Shown in pieces: positions 1-10,300 of a DNA stretch of 64,000 nt (position 1 is the first letter of the stretch; each line of letters begins with the position of its first letter). Source of the stretch: Vitis vinifera (Eukaryota > Streptophyta > Magnoliopsida > Vitales > Vitaceae). The DNA is taken from positions 7,006,501-7,070,500 of the forward strand of contig NC_081813.1 in assembly GCF_030704535.1 (NCBI RefSeq), in the 5' to 3' direction. Under the pieces are notes generated by a model. It did not search any database. It saw only the letters and a list, made by a program, of their open reading frames with translations, and was not told the origin of the DNA. A program made the translations under genes and the position numbers.

Positions 1-986
1 ACCATATAAAAATTAAATGTAAACACCTAAAATTTGTTCTAAAAAGTAATTTGTTTTTTGTAATAAATTCTCAAAAAGTCATTTTTTAAGATAAGTTTTT
101 GATGTTTTGTGAATTAGAAATCTGTTTTTGAAGGACAATTTCAAATAAAGCCTAAAAACAATTTTTGTCAAAAGTTTCATTGGAAATATAAGGGCCTTTG
201 GGCATGTTTTTCAATTTTTTTTTTTTTAAAAAGAAAACTGTTTTTAAATTAAAGAATAAAAAACAATTTTTAAAAATAAGTTTCAGGAAATATGTCCAAT
301 TGAACTCATATTTTCTTTTTATTTTTAAAAATTAATTTCAAAAAATAACAATAAAAAAATTTTGAAAACGTCTTTTTTTTTGTTTTTAAAAGTAAAAAAT
401 TATTTTTGAATCATATTACCAAACTGACTTTAAAATGTTTTTAACCTTTTTTTTAGGTTTTCAAGTATATTTTTAAAATAATTATTATTTTTAGTACTTT
501 ATTTTTAAACATTCTTTATAATTATATAATTATTTTGTAAAACAATCTTTTAAAAACAACGTAAAAAAAAAAAAAAAAAGATATTATTTAAAATTACAAT
601 TATTTTTTGTTTTTAAAAATAAAAATTTATTTTTTATTTTTTAATTGATTAATACGTTTTTCTATTTTTTTTATAAAAAAAAAAAACAGATATCAAATAA
701 GGTTTTAGACCCTCTTAATCCACGTTACACGTTGCAGTTTTTCCAAGTAAATTCTCTTACACACAAAATGAAAGTCCAGAAGATGAATTTTTTCTTTCAT
801 AAATTGTAGGAACGCCGTTATTGAACCGTAGACTTGCTTGGTTGCAGGGAAAATGCTTGACTTGAACCAATAAAATGGGTCGGATTGAAGAATCATATCC
901 GACAACAAATGTAATCTTTATTGGGTTAGCCCATAGTTTGAGGCCCCATAAGAAATTTTCATGACCAAATTACCCCTATCTTTTCC
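1..986. other. AT-rich intergenic DNA, left edge
   Basis: This stretch is dominated by A and T homopolymers and short T/A-rich words with no credible coding frame. Phrases of the 'gggcatgtttttc' and 'gtttttaaaa' type resemble the ends of small non-autonomous DNA transposons seen elsewhere in the window, but I could not define element ends. The last ~300 bases become less AT-rich towards the promoter of the DOG1-domain gene. Confidence 0.6.
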
Positions 987-994
987 TATAAATT
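987..994 (+). promoter_or_regulatory. TATA box of the DOG1-domain gene
   Basis: The motif TATAAATT lies about 93 bases upstream of the proposed start codon at 1,087. A transcription start some 30 bases downstream would leave a 5' leader of about 70 bases. This spacing favours the ATG at 1,087 over the earlier ATG at 1,017, which would sit almost on the predicted transcription start. Confidence 0.5.
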
Positions 995-1086
995 CTTGGC
1001 TCCATTTACAAGGTTCATGGTGGAAGAAAAATTGAGAGACTGCCAGAGAAAACCATCGAAGTACGGAGCTCATAAACAAGACAAAA

Positions 1087-2683
1087 ATGAAGGGAACGTT
1101 ATTTCAACCCCTCTTGTAAGCTCAGTTCGTCCCATTCTTCTTCTTCTCTTCTTTCTTCCTCTTTTCTTGACAAACAAACAAATATTTGGAGTGCACTAAA
1201 ACTCTCTTGTTTGGTTGCCGAGAAAATAAAGTAACTAGAGCAAATGTCCCAACCCCATTTGGTTTTAAGTCCTAAACTTGCTTTTCTTCCATTTTCTTGC
1301 AAACCAAACTGCCAACTTCTTGCAGGAAATACATTCATGAAGATGATGGTAACGAAGAAGAGGAAGAAAGCAAAGAAAAATCAGTGGCAGGAGAAGAAAC
1401 TGAAGTAGGTGAATTTGATGACATAATAGAGTCAGTCCAGTACAAGAACCTCCGGAAAGGAGAAACAACCAAACAAGGTATTAGCCCAGAAACTTTCTCC
1501 CCAATTTTCCTGGGAAGTTAACTTTTCCGAGAAAAAGCAAGTTTCTTGGAAGAAAAATAGTTAGTTTTGCGCAAAACCAAGAAATCAATTCATGCATTCC
1601 TGGTTCTTTACAAGTTACAATCCATATAACGGTGACTCGTTTTGACTCGGTTAAACAACTCGGAGGTGAATCGTTCGAGTTGGACCACTTCCTCAAATGG
1701 CTTTAGTGCACTTTTCCTGTTTTAGGCTGTTCAATTTAGGTGGTTTTCGTAGAAACGAGGTGGAATCACTGGAATGCTACAAATTGGGCCTCCCTAGTAT
1801 GGGCCGTATGGTTGGCCTATGTTATTATGGGCCCCCAACCCAACTTCCATGAGCTGAGAATTTGTATGTTTTATCAGGAGACGATCTATCCTTGGAGAAA
1901 CATGGGCTTTGGTTGCAAGAACAGAAGTCCAGAGTAGCAAGGCTTCAGAAACACCTCAAATCAAGATGGACTCTGGAGGATCTCATTCAGCAGCATCTCC
2001 ACATGTACCATGCCCACTTCAACCGGGCCTTGGTCTCAGCCCGTCTCCAAGACGTGGCCCAACTCCTCATGCCCCAATGGGCTCCACCTCATGAGCTCGC
2101 CTCACTAGCCTGGCTCGGCGACTGGCGGCCCTCCGCAATTCTGGGCCTAATCTGGGCCCGGGCCCGCACCTCACCCTCGCTGTCGGGGTCGGATCCGGCC
2201 ATCCAGCGCCTCTTGCCGCAGCTGATCCACGAGCTACGCATCGAGGAGACGGTGGTGGAGGAGGAGATGGCGGAGATCCAAGCCACCTGTGTCCTCCACC
2301 TCCCTTTCGCTCCCATGAACCACCGTACGGGTGGCGCTGCATTGCGCTGCATTCAGTCGGAGTTCAAGAAGATCCACCAAGTGATCGTTAAGGCCCAAAG
2401 CCTCAGGTCCATTTTCACTCTCTCTTCAACCTTAACCAACATAACAGACAATGTAACTGTAATAACTGTGATAACTGTAATGACTGCCTGAAATGAAAAT
2501 GATGACAGGTTCAAGGCATTGGAGATGGTGGTGAACAATGTATTGAGCCAAACCGACGCGGCGGAGTTCTTGGTAGCATTTGCCGGAATTCAGAAGTCCA
2601 TCCACCAGTTCGCGGCGCATCAAAGGCTCCGAAAGGGTCAACTGTCGGTGTGTGTGAAGGCGGTGGGAAATAGTCAGAGCTGA
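1087..2683 (+). CDS. DOG1-domain protein, INAPERTURATE POLLEN1 (INP1)-like
   Basis: I propose four exons: 1087-1115, 1326-1477, 1878-2406 and 2509-2683. All introns are GT-AG and the phases are consistent, giving 294 residues. Residues 11-60 are strongly acidic (runs of Glu around 20-24). From about residue 94 to the end the protein matches the DOG1 domain shared by seed-dormancy regulators and TGA bZIP factors. It has the family's W-x-P-x-E-L block (QWAPPHELASLAWLGDWRPS, about 126-145) and a Glu-rich helix after it. There is no bZIP basic region. A DOG1 domain behind an acidic N-terminus, without bZIP, recalls INP1, a pollen-aperture factor; this is an inference from memory. Exon 1 is only 29 nt and is the least certain part. 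The ATG at 1,017 opens a frame that cannot be joined to exon 2 in phase. Exons 3 and 4 are secure. Confidence 0.78.
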
Positions 2684-4372
2684 GTGATAGGAGAGTGTAG
2701 GTATTACAAGGCACTCAAGTTTTAAAAAGTTGCAGTAGGTGATGACTTTGGAATTTTTTGTGGGAACTAATAATACTATCAGGCATGAATTTTTTCCCCC
2801 CTTTTTAATTGCACCCTTAAATGCTCACTTGGATAAGGAAGTTTTTTTATTTTTTAAATTAGAAAATAGTAGAACCTATAAAAAGTATGAATTTATGTTA
2901 TGTTCTTAAAAAGTATTTTTAAAATTTGAGATAGTAAACTTCAATTTTTTTAAATGAATTTTAAATTATATTACATTTTATATAAAAATTAGTTAGAGCT
3001 TGTTTGGTCATGTAATTTAAAAACGGTTTTCTATTTTTAAAAACAAAAAATTGTTTTTAAAAATTTCTAACACTATTTGATCGTTGTTTTTTGGAAATAA
3101 TTTCAAAAAATAAAGTGAAATAGAGAACAAATATGAATTTTTTTTACCAAGTTTAAAAAAAACATAAACACATTTGGTCATATTTTCTGAAACTTGTTTA
3201 ATAGTTTTTAAAAGCAAGTTTTAGAAAAACATGATCAAATGAACGTTGGTTTTTGAAAACAAAAAATTATCGAAATCACGCCTAATAATTTCACAAACAA
3301 AACCATGTATTTCATGGACAAAAACACATTAAATTCCCTTACTTGATTCATTACTAATAAAATTATTTGGCGTATAAATATGAATTCAAACTTGTTTTTA
3401 TCCTCATTCACATTTATATATTCAGTGTGATGATGAAAGCACTACAACTTGGGCTGGTTGGTCAGGTTGATGACTAATCCAAATCCAACTCAAATTAAGA
3501 AACAATTTACTCAAGTTCAACTCAACCCAATTTTTAATCCAAGGCATTCAACTTTAACCCAACCTAATCTCATTTTTTAAAATTCAGATTGATCGGATTA
3601 AATCTAGGTTGATCAAATTTGACTTAGGTTAGATAATTCAAAATTTATTCATAATATTTTTTTAAAAACTATTTTCTATCTATTTATATAAAAATTTAAA
3701 TAATAAATAGAATAACATTTTAAGATAGAAAAAGAATAAATATAAATTTACATATTTTTCTTAAAAAAATGAAAAACACATAATATAATATAATTTGATA
3801 TTTTTTCTTAATGAGTATTATTATATAAGATAATATATGTTATAAATATTATAAAGAAATTAATTCAGGTTTAGATTTAGATGGTTATTTGAACATTAGT
3901 CTGAACCCAATTCAAATTAAGTTCAAATTAAAACAACATAACTCAAGCTCAATCCAAATATTAAAAATAATTGTCTAAACCCACTCAAATATCAAGTTGT
4001 GCTCGGGTTAGGTCAAGTAGACCCGAGTTTACCCTTAGATGATATTGCTAAAAAAAAAAATCATAACTTAGAAAAGTTAGTTTTTTCCAAATGATAGTGG
4101 GAAAGTTGTAGAGCAAAGAAGGCCACATTTGTCAAATATGGAAGCCATAACATCTCAAAAGACACTTTCCAGAGATAAAACAGCCATAGAGATAGAATAT
4201 CATTCACGTGGGCTGTGCTCTAAAGCATTTTCACCACTCCTTTACTTGTCTCACTGCTTTGTTCCTCATTCAATGTCTTCTCTCAGTGGAAACCAGCATT
4301 TCAACCTTCTTTTCATCTCATTTTCTCAAGTATTTCCCTATTTCTGTGAAATAATATACAAAACCCTAATAT
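2684..4372. other. AT-rich intergenic DNA with MITE-like pieces
   Basis: No gene is supported here. At 2,999-3,262 a block opens with a 'gtttggtcatg' end and closes with 'catgatcaaatgaac', which looks like loosely matching inverted ends of a small DNA element. From 3,430 to 4,045 the sequence repeats short 'caacccaatt' and 'gggttaggtc' words. It ends in a hairpin whose 7-bp stem arms are 4,002-4,008 and 4,021-4,027. The short open frame at 4,129-4,398 shows no family features. Confidence 0.5.
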
Positions 4373-4617
4373 TAGTTTTATTTATGACCCATGGTTAAAA
4401 AGAAAAATGTTAAGAAAAGAAAAAAAAAATAGTAAAGAAAATGATTTTCTCATATTTAAATTTGTTATAAAAAATATAAATAAATAAATAAATATAATTA
4501 AAATTAGTAAAAAACCTTATATAATTTTTTTCCTTCCACTTTTTCTTTCTATTCTTTTTTTTTTTTTTGCATTTTCTCTTAAATTTTCCGAAACCAAATA
4601 TAGTTTGAGAAATAATT
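4373..4617 (-). repeat. Tourist-like MITE, copy 1
   Basis: Read on the minus strand, this AT-rich block begins with an 'aaactatatttggtttcgg' end. It carries the internal 'gagaaaatcatttt' core also found at about 37,330 and 41,570, and a 'taattttaattatatttatt' stretch shared with the 37.1-kb copy. The left end is poorly preserved. The shared core and order of blocks support membership in the family; boundaries are approximate. Confidence 0.5.
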
Positions 4618-5030
4618 TTTTATATTTTATAAAAAAAATGTGTTTCCAAGCTTTGAAAAAGTGATTTAAAATCATTTAAAAAAGAAACAGTTAATGCTTT
4701 TCTTTTTTTCTTTTTTTTATAAGATTTGAATAAACTTGAATTTGTTTGAAATCTAAATTGAATTGATGTAAAAATGTGGTCCAAAATTGTAATTTTGTTT
4801 TGTCTATTCAAATAAAACATCTGAAAATAAAAATTAAGTTATAAAACAAAGAGTACACAAAACCTATTCTTGATATTTTGGAAATCAAAACCTTATTCCT
4901 AATGATTTTTAAAGATACGAGATAAATTTATATTTTTTTTATAAAATATTTTATTTTATATAAAAAATTATTTTAAAAATAAAAAATAGAAAATATATCC
5001 AAAGCCTAAACACAATAATATTAAGGTGGT

Positions 5031-5236
5031 GTTTGTTTTTTGGCTGAATATAAAAAGCTAAATATTTTGGTTTTTTCTATTCAGTTAAAAGTAACATGTT
5101 GACATCATCCAACATAGTTAAAATGAACTTGTTATTAATAAGTTCAATTTAATTATATTAGATATTGTTAACAGGTTATTTTTAACTTAATAGAAAAAGT
5201 TAAATATTTTGATTTTTTCTATACAACTGAAAAACC
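5031..5236. repeat. Fold-back MITE with ~65-bp inverted arms
   Basis: The left arm (5,031-5,096) and the reverse complement of the right arm (5,172-5,236) align along their length with scattered mismatches. Both contain the shared words 'aaatatttt' and 'ttttttctatt.agttaaaa'. About 75 bp separate the arms. The gtgtttgttttttgg-type end is typical of plant hAT- or Harbinger-like MITEs. No coding capacity is present. Confidence 0.6.
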
Positions 5237-6119
5237 TAAGTATGGAAAAGAAATACAAAAAACAAAGAACAAGATATCAACAAATATGGCATCACATCGG
5301 ACTAGTAAGGTAGGGGAATAGGCTTGAAAACATTCCTAAGGAATGATCCTAACCACCCTAGGCACACAGGGAAATTGTACTAATGTGGCCCTTGATTGTG
5401 CCCATGGCCCCCATTCATTAGGTTTACTCCTTGTGTGCCACACACCCTCAAATCAACCACTTTGAAGCAATTTCACATGGGAATATTTGACTTTTGTGCT
5501 CACTTTTACACACCCTTTTGGCTTCCTTTCGTAAGCATATGCACTAACATGTTACTACTTTTCTTCTCCATACATTTCTCCCATTGTCTCTCAATCAAAG
5601 GTAGATATAAGAAGAAAGAATTTCTATGTTTGCCCATTTGTATGGATGCTCCATGTATTTAATATACATCGACTGTCGATGGATCACGTCCCACGACCAT
5701 TTGGGTGAGACAAATAAATCTCATGTCTCTCATAGGTTTTGAATGCCTATGAAGAATGTGAGACATATTTCCAACAACTATTAGGTTGGGAGATTTATGA
5801 TTGAAAACCTTAATTACTCATATGATAAATAGTGTTATACCATAATTTGTTGAATGAATATGAAAATCATATGATAAAATAACAAGTATTGGAGTTTGTT
5901 TCAATATTTTATCATTATCTATTTTGTTGACTTAAAAAACACGTCGATTGAGTGACAAACACGTCTTTTCATGTAGTGATGTCAAAATTATCGGTATAGG
6001 AATTTGGTTTTTAGTCATTACTTTTTTCTTATAGTTTTATAAGTCACTTTGTTGAATCTGAATCTAATAAAAACAACATAAAAAAACAAATGAATGTAAT
6101 AAGTGTGTTAAATTCACTG
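5237..6119. other. Intergenic DNA, no gene seen
   Basis: The stretch is moderately AT-rich with no family-recognisable frame. The open frame at 5,396-5,662 has no domain or promoter context. The right part may be the decayed 5' end of the Copia element that becomes recognisable from 6,120, but I cannot align it to gag. Confidence 0.4.
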
Positions 6120-7345
6120 TCTTCGTAGCAAAAGTAATGAATGAAACACTAAAAGAGATGTCTCAAATAAGTTAAATAACTCGAAAGATGATGTGAGTTT
6201 TGATGTAACTTACGAGACTTTGTATAAGGAGTGTTTAAATATTAAAACAAATAAGTCAATTGCAATAAATCCAAAATAAAGTTTAATCAACGAGATTTTT
6301 GTTTTAAAGGTGGAAAAGAATCATTACTCAACAAAATTACTTTCTTTGAAAATGAACATGCTAAAATGAAGAAAAAAGCAACAAGGATTGAAATGTGAAA
6401 ATTAAATATTTTAATATGAGTTAAGTTTTAAAAAGGAAGAGTTACATTCTAACTTTAAGACTCAATGATTTAATTAAGTTACGACATAAATCTTTTGATG
6501 AAAGGGGCTTCAAATTTGTTGATGGAAATATTATTCCAAATAGTAGTAAACTAGTTTTTGTTAAGCCTTATGGACAAGAACCTTATTAGAAAACTCATTA
6601 TCAAATCGAGTTTCATTGCACTTTATTGCAAAATATGACATAATTATAATAAATGTTATGTAAGATTGTTTGTAATTTTTTTTTAAAAAAAAAATCCAAC
6701 CTAACAAAAAATTGATGAATGGTAAAAAGGGTGTCCAACAATGGCTCAAAGATCCCTCTATATGCTATGTTGAATGAGAGTACTTTCAATGAAAATATGA
6801 AAGTTTCAAATATTAAACAAATTTGGGTAAAAAAATAATTATATTAAATGTTTGGTTATTCACACACATCTCAAAGCAAGTAAGTCACAGTCATGATATT
6901 TTGATAGTAGTTGTTCATGTCATATAACTAATAATAAATTATTTTTCACTAAATTCATTGAATTTGATAGAAAAAATGTGTTAGTGAGGGTAATGTGGCA
7001 AAAAGGTTAAAGCACTAGCTATGCCCTAGGCATTCCTAATCTTGAAAAAGTCTTTATGTATGAAAGGCTTAAAGCTCAACTTAAAAAGCATGATCTAAAT
7101 ATGTGAAAATGAGTTCAATTTCCAATTTTCATAAAACATAAGCAAGGTGTTTGGTTTAAAGGGAAAATACATAATGATTAGCTCAAGAACTTTTGACAAT
7201 TGTTAAATTGTTAGTAAAAAATCTCATTTATCCTTTTTTTGCGTAGAAATTCTAAAATTGAATTTATTAACTTTTGGAGTCATAGATTAATTGAAAATGA
7301 AAAAGACCATACCATTGTGAAATTAAGAGCGACAAACAGAAGGGA
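6120..7345 (+). mobile_element. Decayed SIRE-type Copia retrotransposon (gag to integrase)
   Basis: Translated fragments in shifting plus-strand frames follow the order expected for a SIRE/Maximus Copia element. First comes a gag coiled-coil-like part (about 6,190-6,420, with NEIFVLKVEKNHYSTKLLSL). Next is the gag C-terminus (about 6,490-6,570, with KFVDGNIIPNSSKLVFVKP). Then comes the lead-in and protease/gag-pre-integrase piece (about 6,830-6,965, with YFDSSCSCHITNNKLFFTKF, matching the family's DSGCSRHMTG motif). Last is an integrase-like scrap (about 7,260-7,345, with ENEKDHTIVKLRATNRRD). Many stops and indels break it, and no LTR could be assigned. It is a fossil with no coding potential. 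Boundaries are only where homology fades. Confidence 0.65.
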
Positions 7346-10300
7346 TCGGATAATATCAATGTCATTGACACTGTAAAGAATAATTTTTCATTCTAGAACC
7401 AAACACATTATCATTTGACATTAATTCATTCATGACTTGGTAAAAGACAAAGTTGTCTTCTTGGAGTATGAACCTACTTAGGATCAAATAACTAAAATTT
7501 GTACTAAATCTTTGGATGAATGTTTCTAGGTTTGAATCATTTAAGAAGTCCATAGGTCATTGTGTTCTCGACTAATTGCATTTAGAGCATGTTTAGGACA
7601 TTTTTCTAGCATATTCTTAAGTTCTAGATGCTTTCTTAGATTTGAAATATTTTTGTGTTTTACGTTTTTTTTTTTCATTCTTGATTCTTTTTTTGTTCAT
7701 CGGTATCTTCTCAAACCTTTCTTCTTTTTACTTTTATCATCATTGATGTGTCTATAAGGATATTTCTTTTATCTTCCTTACAAATGGTTATTTTGTTTTA
7801 TAATGACCTAGAAGATCGTTAATCTTAACTTAATTGATTGATGAGCTAGTTTATGAGCTATTATGATTTTGATTTGCTTGGATAAGCTACATGTTTTAAT
7901 TCCAAATCTTGTAAGTAATTAATAGCTCAAAGGAGAGTTTTGTATTGTCACAAAAGATGATGAATAGTTCTTAAAGTTCAAACATAAGTTTATATCTATT
8001 TAATGTGCTTTGAAGATTGAGTAAAGTTACTTGAAAATCTTCTTAAGAATTTAGATTTTTATGGCCTCTTCATTGTTTATCCTTTTTCAAAGTCAAAAAG
8101 AAGTAAAAAGAATATCATTTATTTCCCGAAATGGTTGTGATACCTTGCAATGTTAAAATATAAAATGCTTCAATTGCAAAAGGTGTTGAACAAGGTCACT
8201 TTAGTGAATCTTAAAATTATAATCAAATCCCAAGTGTGTTGCCAATATTTTCATAAGAAATTAACTCAAATATTGTATGGGTGAAGGGGTGTACAATAGT
8301 CATATTAAATAGAAATCTAGTAAAGATAGTTGTAAATTGACTAGTAGGAAATAGAGTTAAGCTAGCCTAGAGATGAATGTGATCTTAAAAATGATGTTTG
8401 ATTTATAGATAGGTATAGTCTTATAAGTGTATGCTATCTATAATATTTGTTAGTTCTTTGTGAATTTATGAGACTCTTTTTAGTTAGAAGGTGTTTGATA
8501 TGGTGTTAATAGTCTCTTATTTCTTAACTTTGTATATGATAAATTGATAAGGTTCTTATTTCAATGTTTTGATTTTCAACTCTAAGTAGTCTCTTGATGG
8601 TGTTTTTTATCATTATGCATCTAGAAAACTAAACGGTAGATAGTTCAAAATTTGTATTTATTGTTTTTATCTCAACTCTATTTAGGATCAATTCAATTTT
8701 ATTAATCATTTTGTCTGTTCCTTTCATAAGATTATATATGGGTTTTTTCTTTTCTCATTTGTATTAATTTTTGGCATGTCCCAATTAATCAACTATTCTT
8801 CAGGAAAAATTAAGAACTAATTATTTGTTATCAAAATGACGATCGATCAATTTTATCAATCAATTGTATTATCTAAAAACTAAGAGTTGATTTTATGTGA
8901 TCAAATGGTGATTGACCAAACATAATGATCAACTTTATTTGAATAAGTTGAGAGTTGATTTTCCTTGATCAAATTGGTGATCAATCCTTCTTTATTAATG
9001 TCGCTTATCTTAAAAAGAAAGAAAAAAAAAAAGGAATATCCATAAAATTAAAAAAAAAATCCCCAATATTTTTTAATTGGCTCTAAAATCATTATGAGTC
9101 CTAGTTTCATATTTGACCATTTCATCTCCTCTATTAGCATTACAGTCGTGGTGCTTTATCTTTTCATCTTTTTTGACAACTATGGGTTTTCCTTTAGTTA
9201 GTCAATTTTTTTTAGGTTTGGTAGTTAGTATTAGATCTTTGGTCAATGTTCTATCTTGAAATGAGTTTTTAAAAATTCTTCTTTGTTGTTCATCTTTGGG
9301 TGGTTGGAAAATTTTCTCGTGTTACTTTCATCAATCAACTCTCAATAGGTGTTCACCGTCCCTCTTTATTCATGTTTTCATCATTGGTTATGCATAATTG
9401 TTTTGGTTTTGAGGTTTTATTTTCTATTTTTTGAGTCACTTGAGGGTTCCTAGAGTTAGTTTCTCAATGTTTTCGGAATTAATTTTGGAACTTGGATGTG
9501 ATGTTTTTGTTTCAATCTATCACTTAATATTAGTTTATTCACACTTGCAAAAGATTGTTAAGCTCTTATTCATAACTTCAATATCTAATTCCTATGGTGT
9601 GAGTTATAAGGAGGATGCCCATTTGAATATTTTTTTTCTAACATATATTTACATGGTTGTGTAGTGATGGAAAAAAAAGGTTTTTGAATTATCTTCTAAG
9701 ATGTCTAAGAATTTTTATTGATTATTTCACTGACCAATTTTCTCACCTCAAATCTTAAATGGAACAACGAATATGAGAACCATTTTATTTCTATAGCACA
9801 AATGTCTTAACCTTTGATTTAAATTCATTTCAAGATAAGGAATCCATAGTGAAGAGACTTGAGCATGTCTCCTTGAGCTTCGAATCTTATTTATATTTGG
9901 GAATGCTCGAGTCTTGTGAAAGTTTGTGGGTATTTAAGTGCGAAAACTTTCAATAAAATATGTTGTTGATTCATTACTTGTTTCTATCTTTACCTAGTTC
10001 TTCAACCTTTGGGCTCAAATATCTTCATCATTTAGGCCCAAATATCAAGAAAATGCCTAAATCATGTTTCGAGGTGATTCCAAGGGGTTTCATATAAAGC
10101 TAGTGGAAAGCTAAATTTCTCAAAGTACTAAACAACCAGTGTGGGAAAGGATTAAAGGCATTGGGTAAGATAAAACCTTGTATTCAATATCTTCTTTATA
10201 TTAGATTTTATAACCGTGATTGGTCAATAGTTTCTTTTATTCTTTTAAAGATTTTCCACTTTATACCGTCATATCTTTATTTCTTATGTTGGAAGATTGT

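Noticed and set aside
2067..2352. Two Pro/Arg-rich minus-strand frames
   Set aside because: They are antisense to exon 3 of the DOG1-domain gene; the local GC richness keeps all frames open.
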